Part shown: positions 1 through 8,828 of the stretch, in pieces
How the letters are laid out: each line of letters starts with the position of its first letter
How positions within the stretch are numbered: position 1 is the stretch's first letter
Source: Amoebophrya sp. AT5.2
Taxonomy: Eukaryota > Sar > Dinophyceae > Syndiniales > Amoebophryaceae
Direction: 5' to 3'
Assembly: GCA_005223375.1 (NCBI GenBank)
Contig: RXOD01004293.1
Location: 1-24,640, forward strand
DNA length: 24,640 nt
Made by a program: the position numbers and the translations under genes
The notes under the pieces: generated by a model
Databases searched by the model: none
The model's input: only the letters and a program-made list of their open reading frames with translations
What the model was told of the DNA's origin: nothing

Positions 1-1145
1 CAACGAGGTACAGAGGTCATGGCACTGTTCCGACGGGTTCCACGGCATTCCGCTGTCATCTCCTGCGCCGCCCGCCACGCCCGCACACGCGCCACGGTCC
101 AGGCACGTGCTGCTTCGAACGTACTGGTTCATTGTCGCCTCCATGCCCAGGTTCCGCGACCCCCCTTCAGCCAGCAGCGGAGCGGAGCGCCGGGATGGTC
201 CTGCGTCGAGAAGGTGTAGGCCACGCACGTGTCGACCTTGTCGCAGAGCCCTTTGCAGAGCCACTCCAGGTTCATCGTTGCCAGCTCCCCCGTAAAATAC
301 TCCGGCACGAGCGCGGGACGCCCCGTGAGCGGCGCGAACACGCCCCCCACGTGCATGCTCACGGCCACCCGGCTCTGGCCGTACTTCTGGGCCAGGATGG
401 TCTGCCGCACTGCATATTTGGCTGCGTTGCTGTTTCGCGCGAGAAGGCCCGTGAGCATCAGCCATTCCCCGAGCATCCGCAGAGCGTTCACGCACTTCAC
501 CGCTTGCCGGGCCACGAAGGCGCGATCATTCTTGTGCGTCGCCGTGGTCCCCGGACGACCGGCTCCTGCTCCGGCAACGGGCGCGAAATTCTGTGGGTTT
601 ACGTTCCCAACGCGCATCTCCATGTTTTTGGCCCACAGCGGGCTGGCGTGGTCCTCCATGCCGTTTCTCGCCCAGCCCGCCACAATGTCGCCCAGCGGAA
701 TATCGCACAGGTCTCCGAGCCAGAAGTCGGCGTTGGGGTAGTCGAGCCAGTTCTCGCATTTCTGCTTCTCCCCCACATCCATCTCACCGACAGCCCCGAG
801 CTGCACCATCGAGGACGAAATCCCAGCCTCCTGGCCAAGCCCAAGGTGGGTCTCTCCTTCGCCTTCATCTGCTTCTGGTTCAGGACCGGCTTCTCCTTCT
901 CGATCTCGTTCTCCTTCTGCGTGCTCCTGCAGCTCTAACACATGCTTGGCGCTGGTCGTCTGGGGAAGAGCGGGCTTTTTCCCAGACGAGGTGGAGACCT
1001 GCGACTTCCTTCGATTCTCGCGCGCAGTCGCGCGTCCCTTCACTGTGATTGCCACAGCGTGAGCGACAGCAACATCGGGCCCCGGGGAAGCCGCTAGAGT
1101 CAAGATGCAGACGCCGCGCCTGCCTCTCTTCATCCGCAGGCCCAT
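1..1145 (-). CDS. Hypothetical protein with PAN/Apple-like cysteine region, frameshifted, 3' end outside window
   Basis: The gene starts at the ATG at 1145, with an in-frame TAA about 48 bases upstream. The first ORF codes for 338 residues and stops at TGA 129-131. Residues about 1-105 are basic then acidic low complexity, with a weak possible leader. Residues about 130-290 are globular (a cluster beginning CENWLDYPNADFWLGDLC) but I do not recognise the fold. Residues about 291-330 have the spacing WLCKGLC-x5-C-x(n)-CWLKG, like the second half of a PAN/Apple module; such modules bind carbohydrate or protein in extracellular proteins. The Cys-rich reading continues past the stop in another frame (STCLDRGACAG, then EQCHDLC) as far as position 1, so the gene most likely extends out of the window. 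The frame changes near a run of six C at 160-165. PAN assignment is tentative; that this is a gene is fairly sure. Confidence 0.62.
160..165 (-). other. Homopolymer at apparent -1 frameshift
   Basis: Six C on the plus strand (six G on the coding strand, within AAG GGG GGT). Upstream the frame encodes CWLKGG. Downstream the only long open frame, which also keeps cysteines at domain-like spacing, needs one extra base here (seven G) or a -1 slip. A length error in a homopolymer is the simplest explanation. The heptamer GGGGGGT also fits the X XXY YYZ slippery pattern, so a programmed shift or a real mutation cannot be excluded. Confidence 0.6.
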
Positions 1146-2469
1146 ATTCTTTTCAAATTTTCTGGGCTGGTCCTGGTGCTGGTAGAATCGAGCTTATAGT
1201 AGTTGTCTACAGGTGGAAAATCGTACGGTTCTGTGGTTGGAATGCCCGGGGGAGCCTCGTCAAAAACACAGTAAATTTGAAGTTTGGCGTAAGGAATCTA
1301 TTTATCTAATCTAGTGTAGTATCGGTACCTTCACTGGCTGGGAACAAAACGAACCGAAAGTCCTGAGAAAAGCAAGCGATTAAACAGCTCATCATCCATG
1401 GGCATTCGGTTTGAAGTGATGGCGCCGGTCTTAACGAAGATCTACGATTCGTTGTAGTACAGGTACTTGTCTACGAGACGGTGACCTGACGGACGTCAAA
1501 ACTGACGATGAACAGAACACCGATACCGGACAGGTACGATGGATTTGCAAATCATGGAAAACTACGGAAAGCTGGCAAAAAGACTCGTCGACGAAGTACG
1601 AGTATAGAAATAGACCTGCATGCCCCGGACAGATGTTGCGAGAAGAGAGCCGGCTCTTTTTTCTGTTGGACTCGGGCACTAAACCTAAAGCTAAACTTCA
1701 ACGTTCTTTCATAACGAACGACAGAAAGCCTGAGGGACCGACCGCACAGGGACCGAGTGAGTATGATCAATTTCTGACGCAAGTTGTCATGGCGAAAAAC
1801 CAGCAAGAAAAAACGAAACGACTAGACGACACGCGCCACGCCTCCCGGTCCGGGCTCTGGTACTGGAACTGGTGCTTGGTGGACATGTGGCAATAATTCC
1901 CCGTGCTGCTGATCGTTTGCCACCCGTTTCCTCTACAAATGCAAAAAATCGATCTCCGAAGACTATATCCCGTGGCCGTGCCCGTCCATCTATCCTAGTA
2001 ATTGACAAGAGGTGCCAGGTAAGTTGCTTTTTTGGCACACCGCATTCCCTCGTCGGCAGCAGATGGAATTAGAAGAAGGAACTGGAAATAAAAAAAACTA
2101 AATAACAAATTCATAAGGTAACTACTATTCTAATTCTTACGATGGCTTCTTGTGGGGGAGCTTACAGCACCCTGATAATTTTAAAGAAACGCGCGCGTCC
2201 AGTCACACCAGGCCGAGTGAAGATGGTTATTGCGTGCGTGAGCGGTGGGTCGCCGTTGCGGTTCTGATGCTTCTATTAACTCTACTAAAATACTAGTCGG
2301 AATTAGTGAAGAGTTCTCGGGCTTCGTTCCTCCACATTCGGTCTGAGACCATTGATTTCTGCTTGAGATGTTTATTTGGTCCTTGCGAGGGTGGTCCCTT
2401 TTTTTCAAGAACTGCGTCCTATCCTACTTTTCTCTGCGCGGTTTCTGGCTCTTCCCCCTGACACCCGGG
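1146..2469. other. Intergenic, no supported gene
   Basis: This 1.3 kb separates the stop of the giant transporter from the ATG of the left-edge gene, so it should hold the 3' UTR of one and the 5' region of the other. It is AT-richer than the flanking genes, with an A-rich stretch near 2085-2115. Pyrimidine-then-CAG strings lie 20-50 bases upstream of the 1145 ATG and could be splice or trans-splice acceptors, but nothing confirms use. The ORFs here are short and show no recognisable domain. Confidence 0.6.
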
Positions 2470-5400
2470 TTAGCCTTGGCCTTGACTTTGTATGTAGCTC
2501 ATCCCCGGACTCGCCGCGCCACCCCCTCCGGCTGGCGGACGTGCGTCTGCGTACTCCCCGTCCTGCTGATCGAGATCGACGTGCGTGCCGCTGTGTATCG
2601 AGTTCAACGTCTTCGTGACCGCGCCGTTCTGGCCGAATCCTAGGGCGTCGCTAACTAGGTTCTGCACCGACGCGGGCGCTGGGTTGGTCTTCAACCTCTC
2701 GGCGGAGGTACGACTACGGGGGGGGTTCCTCACCGCAGCCGAGGTTGGGGCGCTCGAACTCGAAGCGAAGGCCGCGGGGATCTGCAGCTTTCCCGGAGAG
2801 CCAGGAGATGAAGTCTCCTGCGACCTTCTGGGAGGCGTGGGAGGCCGATGCGCCCGCGACGGCGAGGATCTGCGACGAGTGGTGCCGGGGGCCACGGTCT
2901 CTTCTACTACTTTTTGTTTTTCCGATCCGGACGGGCGGCGTTTGCTCCCGGCCGCAGCCGCACCAGCAGGGGCCCCCGGGCCCGGCCTCCCCCGACTCCT
3001 AGACGCGTCCGCGACGACCTCGTCGGCAGATGAAACCACGTCGGGCCCCCCTTCCTGGTCCGGTGTTGCGCTCCCACCTCGCGTACTGCCTGGTGCAGGA
3101 GCGCGCGCCATTCGTCCAGCGGACCTCAGTTTCGATATCGAAGAGGCTCGGACTAGGGCTTTTTGCATCTTCTTCCTGTACGCGTCCTCGTTGTCTTCAC
3201 CGATGTGGGCGCCGGGTACGGCCTGCACGTTCAAGACGGTGACTTTATTCGGTTTTTTCTTCTTTTTCTTTTTCCCGTCCTGTTCGGTCCCCGACGACTG
3301 GCTTTCCTCGACCACTTTGCCGTCGACACGACTGGTGCCTTTTTGTTCACTTTTCTGTTTATCCGTTTGCCTATCGCGGAGCTTTTTCTTCTTCTTCGCG
3401 AGATCTCCACCCGGCCCGCTGCTGGACACTGACGACTCCGTGCTGGACGCGTCGTCCGACGTGTCTGTGTCGCCGAGTCGTATGCTCGTCGCCTGCACCG
3501 CCAGCACCCTCTGGCCGAGGGCCACTTCGTCTCCCCCCGTACTAATCCGCGCGTGGTCCTCCTCGTCCGCCCCCGTGTTTGACACGGATTGCAGATCGAC
3601 CTTGCCCGCCTTTGCGAAGAGTGCGAGCTCTTCCGCGATCTCCGCCAGCTGCTTCTGCGCCCACACTATTTTCGGTGCCAGCACTTTCGGCGGCGTCCGG
3701 TTCCACTTTTTGATTTCGCCTACGGAGTATTCCAAAACGATCTTTTCCACGTACAGGTCGGCGATCCGCTGCTCCGGCGAGGCTCTCTTCAGCACCCCGT
3801 CGGCGTACATTTTTCGTCTCAGTTGCACCATGTGGAACCGGTCCTGCAGCTCGCGGATGCGCTCGTCCAGGACGGAGTTCTGGTGCACCAAGAGGGCCAT
3901 GCCCACGGCGAACGACGCCCACAGCAGCACGAACACGGACTGGAGCGCGGCCATGCTCTTCTTGTGGTGGCTGCCGGGGACCACGGCCATCACGATCGCC
4001 GGGAACAGGCAGCCCATGCCCCAGCCGAACACCATGTACGCGGACTGGCTCGCGGCGGAGGCGCGCGGCCGCCCCGCGTGGGGGATCACGGACATCGTCA
4101 TGCCCACCAGCCCGGGCGCCAGCAGGCCCCCGAAAAAGAGGTCCACCCACACCAACACCGCCATGAAGTAGAACTGCCCCGCGCTGTCACCGTGCGGCGC
4201 GAAGCAGGCGATCATGCCCACGAGCGCCATCACAAGCAGCAGCGCGGTGACCAGCTTCAGGAAGGCGATGCGGTTCATCAGCCCGACGTAGCCGCCCATG
4301 CCGTCCACGACGAAGCCGCCGGCGACGATGCCGCCCGGGAGCGAGGTGAGTGCGATCACGGCGAACACGACCACCACGCGACGCTTCCACGTCAGCAGCG
4401 TCCAGCCCTCGCCGGCGTGATCCCCCGCCAGGTCCAGCGCCGAGGACCCATCATGATGATGATGAACCGCGGCCGACTGCAAATCGCCGTGCGGGTAGAA
4501 CTCGGTGATGAACCATTTTGTCGACCAGTACGTGATCGCCTGCACCAGGACGTACAGAGAGCACAGGATCGCCACGGAAAGAACAAACACCACGTTGCTA
4601 CAGATCTCGCAGAAAGTCACCTTGGCCTCCTTCTGCTCCTCAGCCTCCGAGTCGGAAGACGAAGAACCACCCCCGTCATCAACTGCCATAACCTCCCCCT
4701 CCGGCTGCCGTGCCTGTGCAGCAGCTCCTCGTGGTGCTTGTTGCGATTTTGCGTTGCTTTTTGTATCGGAGGCCTTCTCGCTTCCGCTCCCTACAGCTGG
4801 ACCCTGAGCGGGAGCCTCATCGTCGCCACGCTCCGCCGCTGCGGGCGTCGGTGCCTCGCCCTCCGCCTGCGCGGCGCGCTTACTGCCTCGGGGCACATTC
4901 GCCGGTGTTATCATGCCGCTGTCATCCAGCACACTCTGCGCACTCATTCTCTCGTCCCCGGCGGTAAAGGTAGCTGCATCTAGCTCGTGAAATAAGTTCC
5001 TTTGCGGATCAAACGCAGCCTCCCCGTCAGATGAGTCGTCACCGTCAGTTTTTTCCGGTAACTTTTTTCTCTCCTGTCGCTTTAGAATCTTTGCCGCTTT
5101 GTCTTTCTGCTTGCGTGTCGCCTCTGACTCTCGCCTGCCCGGCTGACCTCCCTGAGGGGGAGTGGTCGGTGTCACCAGAATGCTCGAGGAGCCTCTCATT
5201 GCAGACGTGGTCCCGGGGGGCGATCCCGGGGCTTCCGGTAACGGAGTCACGTTCGCGATGACGCCCGCCTTTGAGTCTCTACTACTAGTTTTTCGAATTG
5301 TTGACCCGCTCGCACCTTTCTCGTCCGACGCGATGTCGTCGAGTTTGGTGCCTCGCATCTCGTCCCACGAGTGGGGCAAGTTCACCATCACGAAGCTGCC

Positions 5401-8067
5401 CCGTGGCAGAGACGCCCCACCCACGCTCTGCGAGCGCGCTACGGACTTGTTTTCGCTGGAGAGGCCGCTTACTCCTCCCGACAGGTCGACAGTTCCTCCT
5501 GTTTCCACGGCTATATTAGGGGGCCCTGCCGTGCCACTTTTCTGCGAGCCCCCGCCCTGCCCGAAGCCGATCGCCTGCTGCGCCGCCTGCTTTTTGAATG
5601 CGATGCGCCAGCTTTTCATTCTCGGCGAGCTCCACGGATCGTCGACGTACCTGTGGCTCAGGAAGGCGAAGCCCACCGCGGTGCAGAGCAGTGCTATTCC
5701 CGTAACATACAGCGAGAACCGCCACCACTCGGGCGGCGGCAGCCCGCTCCCCAGGTAGCCCAAAATCAAGCCCAGCGGCGCGCACACCTGCCCGAGTGCG
5801 ATCCAGGTCCCCGCCTTTCCGGGAGGCGCGAACTCAGGGGCCCACACCGCGAGGTAGACCAGAAACACGGCCTGGGTGCAGCCAATGACGGCGCGGGAGA
5901 TGATCATCATGTTCACGTTTGGAGCCACTGACAAGGACAAAGTGGCGAATCCGTTGGAGAACAGGGCGCCCAGGCAAATAGTTTTCTGGGACACCGTGCT
6001 CAGCAAGTGCCCCAGCGGCGGCGCGGCGAGCGCTACGGAAAAGTAGGTGATGAAGCCCAGCAGCCCGACCGAGAAGTTGCCCGCCTTGTAGCTGCTCTCA
6101 AAAACCTCCAGCACGGACCCGATCACGCCGTGGTCCACGTTCGCAAGAGTGTTGATCCAGAGCAGCATGTAAAACGCCACCTTCGTGCTCCCCAGATCCT
6201 CCTTGGGGTGTCGCACTAGCTCGCTCGGTTGAGTAGGAGTACGAGTAGGAGTATTTCCGTTCCCCACAGAAGCGTCCTTGCTCGGCTTAGGGAAAGGGGC
6301 GACAGCGACTCCCCCACCGTCCGAGGTGGCGGCGGAACCACCGCCGGCGGCCGGGCGGCGATTGGGTTCGGAGGTCGCTGCTGCATCCTTCCCCTGCTTC
6401 CCGGGTGGCGTGCCGTTCTTTGCGGAGGTCGCGGTCGCGCCGGCATCGTTGCTCGCAGCGCCGCGAGAGCGGGCATCAGTCGTGCCGACCACATGACCCG
6501 TTTCCCTTTCCGTGCCAGCCTCTATAGCGGGCGCAACATGATAAGGATCTGCGTCCGCTTCCCCTTCGCCCACTGCTCGCTTCCTCGCTGGAGACTTCTG
6601 CTGCTCCGTCTCCGCCGTCGGCATGACGGAGCCGTTGCCGCCGCCGTTCTTGCTGGGCTGCCTGCTGCTGCTTTTATCTCCATTTGAATTTGTCGACCCG
6701 CCGCGCGCCTTATTCGCCCGTCTTTCCTCCCTTTCGCGGTCGTGCTCCTCTTTTTCGGCGGTCTTCAGCGTCTCTTCGTGCATCTTGTTGGCGACCCATG
6801 TCATCGGTATCACCAGTAGCGCAGCCACAACGAACACGATGGTGAAAAGCCACGAGGTAAAACCCTTCTCGTCCTCCAGGTCATAGGATTTTAGTTCATC
6901 TGTCGTATTGTTCCCCAGCGCGCCCAACTCGCTACCATGGCCTCGTCCAGCAGGAGTTTTCTTCTCGCGGCTCTCCTCGTCGTCGTCTGTGTCGCCGCTG
7001 CAGCAACCGACCGACTTATTGCCATGTTGGCTTCCACCATGCGTTTTATCCTCGGCGTCCTCAGGTTTATGTTGTTCCGCAGCATTCTTCGGTTTCTTCG
7101 CGGCGCCCGCTCCCGCGAGATCTTCCTTGGGCGCGGCTCCCGCGCCCGCTCCCGCCTGATCTTCCTTGGGCGTGGGCGTCCTCTGCTTCTCTGTTTTATT
7201 GTCGTCGTCCTCTGTTCTTGACGCGTTCGCGACGGTCGTCCCCGTCTCAGTTGTATTGCCATTGCCCCCTGTTACTGACGCTTTCTCACTGTTGGGCGCG
7301 GGCGCCGGCGTCTCGATGGTCGTATTGCCGTCGCCCCCTGTAGTTGACGCGCTCGCACTGCTGGCGGGTAAAACAGCTTCTTCTTCTTGTCTTTCTTGTT
7401 CGACTCCGCTTCTTCTTTTCTTCTTTTTCGACACGCGAAGTTTCGGGTTTGCGTCCCCTCTTCCCTTATCGTCGATTTTTGCCGCCGCATTGTCAAACAA
7501 AAGGGCCACCTTCTTCTCGGGCAGCTGCAGATTGCTTTCCTCTTGCGTGCCGGTCGTACCAGGATCATCCTCTTCCTCGCCGACGGCAGCTCGGCGGCCC
7601 CCTCCGCCTCTCAATCGCGCGGCGTCGAAAGAAAATGCCAAGGGAGCTGCACTGCCAATGCCAACGGCTGTATCGTCTAGGGTTGCTGGCGCAGCAGGAT
7701 CAGAGTCTGTCTCCGCAGTGCTAGGAACGGAGGCCACAGACGGGCCCCGGGACGAGGCAGGTGCAGCCGCATCCAGCATGTACCAGTTCATCTTGCGCTG
7801 CGTCAAATAACGGCTCTGGCGCACTCCCACGGGTCGCCCGTGTGCCGTTGAAGGGGAAGACGAAGGGCCTGCCCGCGACGTCGGGAGTGCAACGCGACCA
7901 TGAAAATGCCGGATCGCGTTAACAGACGGATAAAAGATCCCACCAGAATGTACTCCGAAAAGGAACATCAAACCGGCACCCCACCCGACTGTACAGCTTT
8001 CCCGACCGCGAAGACCCTTCGGCCCTCCACGAGGGGCGCTCGGGCTCTCCCCCCGCTCCCGCCGCAT
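2470..8067 (-). CDS. Giant MFS transporter, Spinster-like, with extra N-terminal TM (paralogue A)
   Basis: About 1865 residues, ending at TAA 2470-2472. Order of parts: possible leader; low-complexity region with clustered N-x-S/T sequons (GNTT, NAS, NKT, NNTT; residues about 245-390); TM0 at about 405-428 (SWLFTIVFVVAALLVIP); charged linker; N-terminal MFS half at about 630-810 (TM1 with NTLANVDHGV); a 340-residue central loop; C-terminal MFS half at about 1150-1395; helical then Lys-rich tail to 1865. Glyco-sequons before TM0 suggest that segment is lumenal or outside. The TM1 and TM4-5 patterns resemble Spinster-type carriers (lysosomal lipid or sphingolipid exporters in animals), but the substrate is unknown. 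The start is uncertain: an ATG at 8067 (after an in-frame stop near 8097) or one at 7968 that puts MFLFGVHSGGIF at the N-terminus, more like the leaders of its relatives. No intron is needed. Confidence 0.88.
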   Translation of the reverse strand: MRRERGESPSAPRGGPKGLRGRESCTVGWGAGLMFLFGVHSGGIFYPSVNAIRHFHGRVALPTSRAGPSSSPSTAHGRPVGVRQSRYLTQRKMNWYMLDAAAPASSRGPSVASVPSTAETDSDPAAPATLDDTAVGIGSAAPLAFSFDAARLRGGGGRRAAVGEEEDDPGTTGTQEESNLQLPEKKVALLFDNAAAKIDDKGRGDANPKLRVSKKKKRRSGVEQERQEEEAVLPASSASASTTGGDGNTTIETPAPAPNSEKASVTGGNGNTTETGTTVANASRTEDDDNKTEKQRTPTPKEDQAGAGAGAAPKEDLAGAGAAKKPKNAAEQHKPEDAEDKTHGGSQHGNKSVGCCSGDTDDDEESREKKTPAGRGHGSELGALGNNTTDELKSYDLEDEKGFTSWLFTIVFVVAALLVIPMTWVANKMHEETLKTAEKEEHDREREERRANKARGGSTNSNGDKSSSRQPSKNGGGNGSVMPTAETEQQKSPARKRAVGEGEADADPYHVAPAIEAGTERETGHVVGTTDARSRGAASNDAGATATSAKNGTPPGKQGKDAAATSEPNRRPAAGGGSAATSDGGGVAVAPFPKPSKDASVGNGNTPTRTPTQPSELVRHPKEDLGSTKVAFYMLLWINTLANVDHGVIGSVLEVFESSYKAGNFSVGLLGFITYFSVALAAPPLGHLLSTVSQKTICLGALFSNGFATLSLSVAPNVNMMIISRAVIGCTQAVFLVYLAVWAPEFAPPGKAGTWIALGQVCAPLGLILGYLGSGLPPPEWWRFSLYVTGIALLCTAVGFAFLSHRYVDDPWSSPRMKSWRIAFKKQAAQQAIGFGQGGGSQKSGTAGPPNIAVETGGTVDLSGGVSGLSSENKSVARSQSVGGASLPRGSFVMVNLPHSWDEMRGTKLDDIASDEKGASGSTIRKTSSRDSKAGVIANVTPLPEAPGSPPGTTSAMRGSSSILVTPTTPPQGGQPGRRESEATRKQKDKAAKILKRQERKKLPEKTDGDDSSDGEAAFDPQRNLFHELDAATFTAGDERMSAQSVLDDSGMITPANVPRGSKRAAQAEGEAPTPAAAERGDDEAPAQGPAVGSGSEKASDTKSNAKSQQAPRGAAAQARQPEGEVMAVDDGGGSSSSDSEAEEQKEAKVTFCEICSNVVFVLSVAILCSLYVLVQAITYWSTKWFITEFYPHGDLQSAAVHHHHDGSSALDLAGDHAGEGWTLLTWKRRVVVVFAVIALTSLPGGIVAGGFVVDGMGGYVGLMNRIAFLKLVTALLLVMALVGMIACFAPHGDSAGQFYFMAVLVWVDLFFGGLLAPGLVGMTMSVIPHAGRPRASAASQSAYMVFGWGMGCLFPAIVMAVVPGSHHKKSMAALQSVFVLLWASFAVGMALLVHQNSVLDERIRELQDRFHMVQLRRKMYADGVLKRASPEQRIADLYVEKIVLEYSVGEIKKWNRTPPKVLAPKIVWAQKQLAEIAEELALFAKAGKVDLQSVSNTGADEEDHARISTGGDEVALGQRVLAVQATSIRLGDTDTSDDASSTESSVSSSGPGGDLAKKKKKLRDRQTDKQKSEQKGTSRVDGKVVEESQSSGTEQDGKKKKKKKPNKVTVLNVQAVPGAHIGEDNEDAYRKKMQKALVRASSISKLRSAGRMARAPAPGSTRGGSATPDQEGGPDVVSSADEVVADASRSRGRPGPGAPAGAAAAGSKRRPSGSEKQKVVEETVAPGTTRRRSSPSRAHRPPTPPRRSQETSSPGSPGKLQIPAAFASSSSAPTSAAVRNPPRSRTSAERLKTNPAPASVQNLVSDALGFGQNGAVTKTLNSIHSGTHVDLDQQDGEYADARPPAGGGGAASPGMSYIQSQGQG
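3150..3245 (-). other. Conserved C-terminal tail motif of paralogue A
   Basis: Encodes VLNVQAVPGAHIGEDNEDAY, followed by a basic helix, about 220 residues before the C-terminus. The same element (VLHAQAVPNAHIPEDNEEAL) occurs in the tail of the paralogue at 19165-19280. The sequence on either side is low complexity and has diverged, so the motif is probably functional. I do not recognise it from a named family. Confidence 0.7.
7103..7172 (-). repeat. Two-copy 39-bp repeat in transporter N-terminal region
   Basis: A 31-base unit at 7103-7133 recurs at 7142-7172 with two mismatches, a period of 39 bases (13 codons). It encodes PKED(Q/L)AGAGA units in the low-complexity segment before TM0. It is probably a recent slippage duplication that kept the frame, and adds length rather than a domain. 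Confidence 0.8.
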
Positions 8068-8828
8068 CACAACTTCCCCGAGCGCTACGACACTTCAGGT
8101 GGCCTCTCCTCGACCAGCCGCAGCCCTGAGGTCTCTGCGAATCTAGAAGTACTGCTCCTCAACTCAATACATGCTTTTTTATGCGATATTCATCTTATTG
8201 GGTGGGGGTAGACTCACTTCTTCTTAATGAGGTCAACGAACACGTTGCGAACCTCGTGTTACATTCATGCCGCGATGGAGTTCGAGATCCGGATGCGGGG
8301 CTGGGGTTTCTTGTGGAAAGGTGTTGGGAACATCGGATTGGATACGTCGATGGATACTGACACGCGTCATTCAACGGCATTTCCATTGTCCACACGCCCT
8401 GCACGTTCCACGAAAGCAACGCGCACGAGGGAGTGTGAGACGGACGCTTCTACTTTCGCAAGCACTTTTCCAACGAAGCCAACTGTGTTCGAGAACGGAC
8501 TTATTCATCGCACGACTTCCACAATAGAGTTCGACGAATTTTCAAATGACGCGAGTATCAAACACTTTTCCGGAAGACTGCAACGGGCACGATGGACGGG
8601 CATGTTTACACGAGATACCACGAAGTCTGTGGTCCAGAGTTTCGATTGCACTCGCAACGCATGCGGTGCAAATTCGACTTCTTGCGTACTTAGGCATATT
8701 TATTGCTCACAATATCGCATGAGCCTCTGTGCGGCACAGCACACAAGCCTGAAATGTAATTGCGTCAACGTCATCAACGGACTGAGAAGTTAAATGAATC
8801 ATGTATGATTTTGATACAGTTACAGCTT
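8068..8828. other. Intergenic, no supported gene
   Basis: Lies between the 3' end of the spliced transporter (stop 8829) and the start of the giant transporter. It should contain the latter's promoter and 5' UTR. A plus-strand open frame at 8227-8793 is present but shows no domain, has the AT-richer composition of noncoding DNA here, and runs against the strand of every other gene. I see no clear promoter element. Confidence 0.6.

Noticed and set aside
160..166. Programmed -1 frameshift as the preferred reading
   Set aside because: The heptamer fits, but I cannot see a convincing downstream structure and a homopolymer length error is simpler. Kept only as an alternative.
2585..4171. 528-codon plus-strand open frame
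   Set aside because: It lies fully antisense to the giant transporter; its codons mirror the GC-biased minus-strand frame and show no domain.
8227..8793. 188-codon plus-strand open frame in an intergenic gap
   Set aside because: No recognisable domain, opposite strand to all genes, and noncoding-like composition. Long, but not enough to call a gene.
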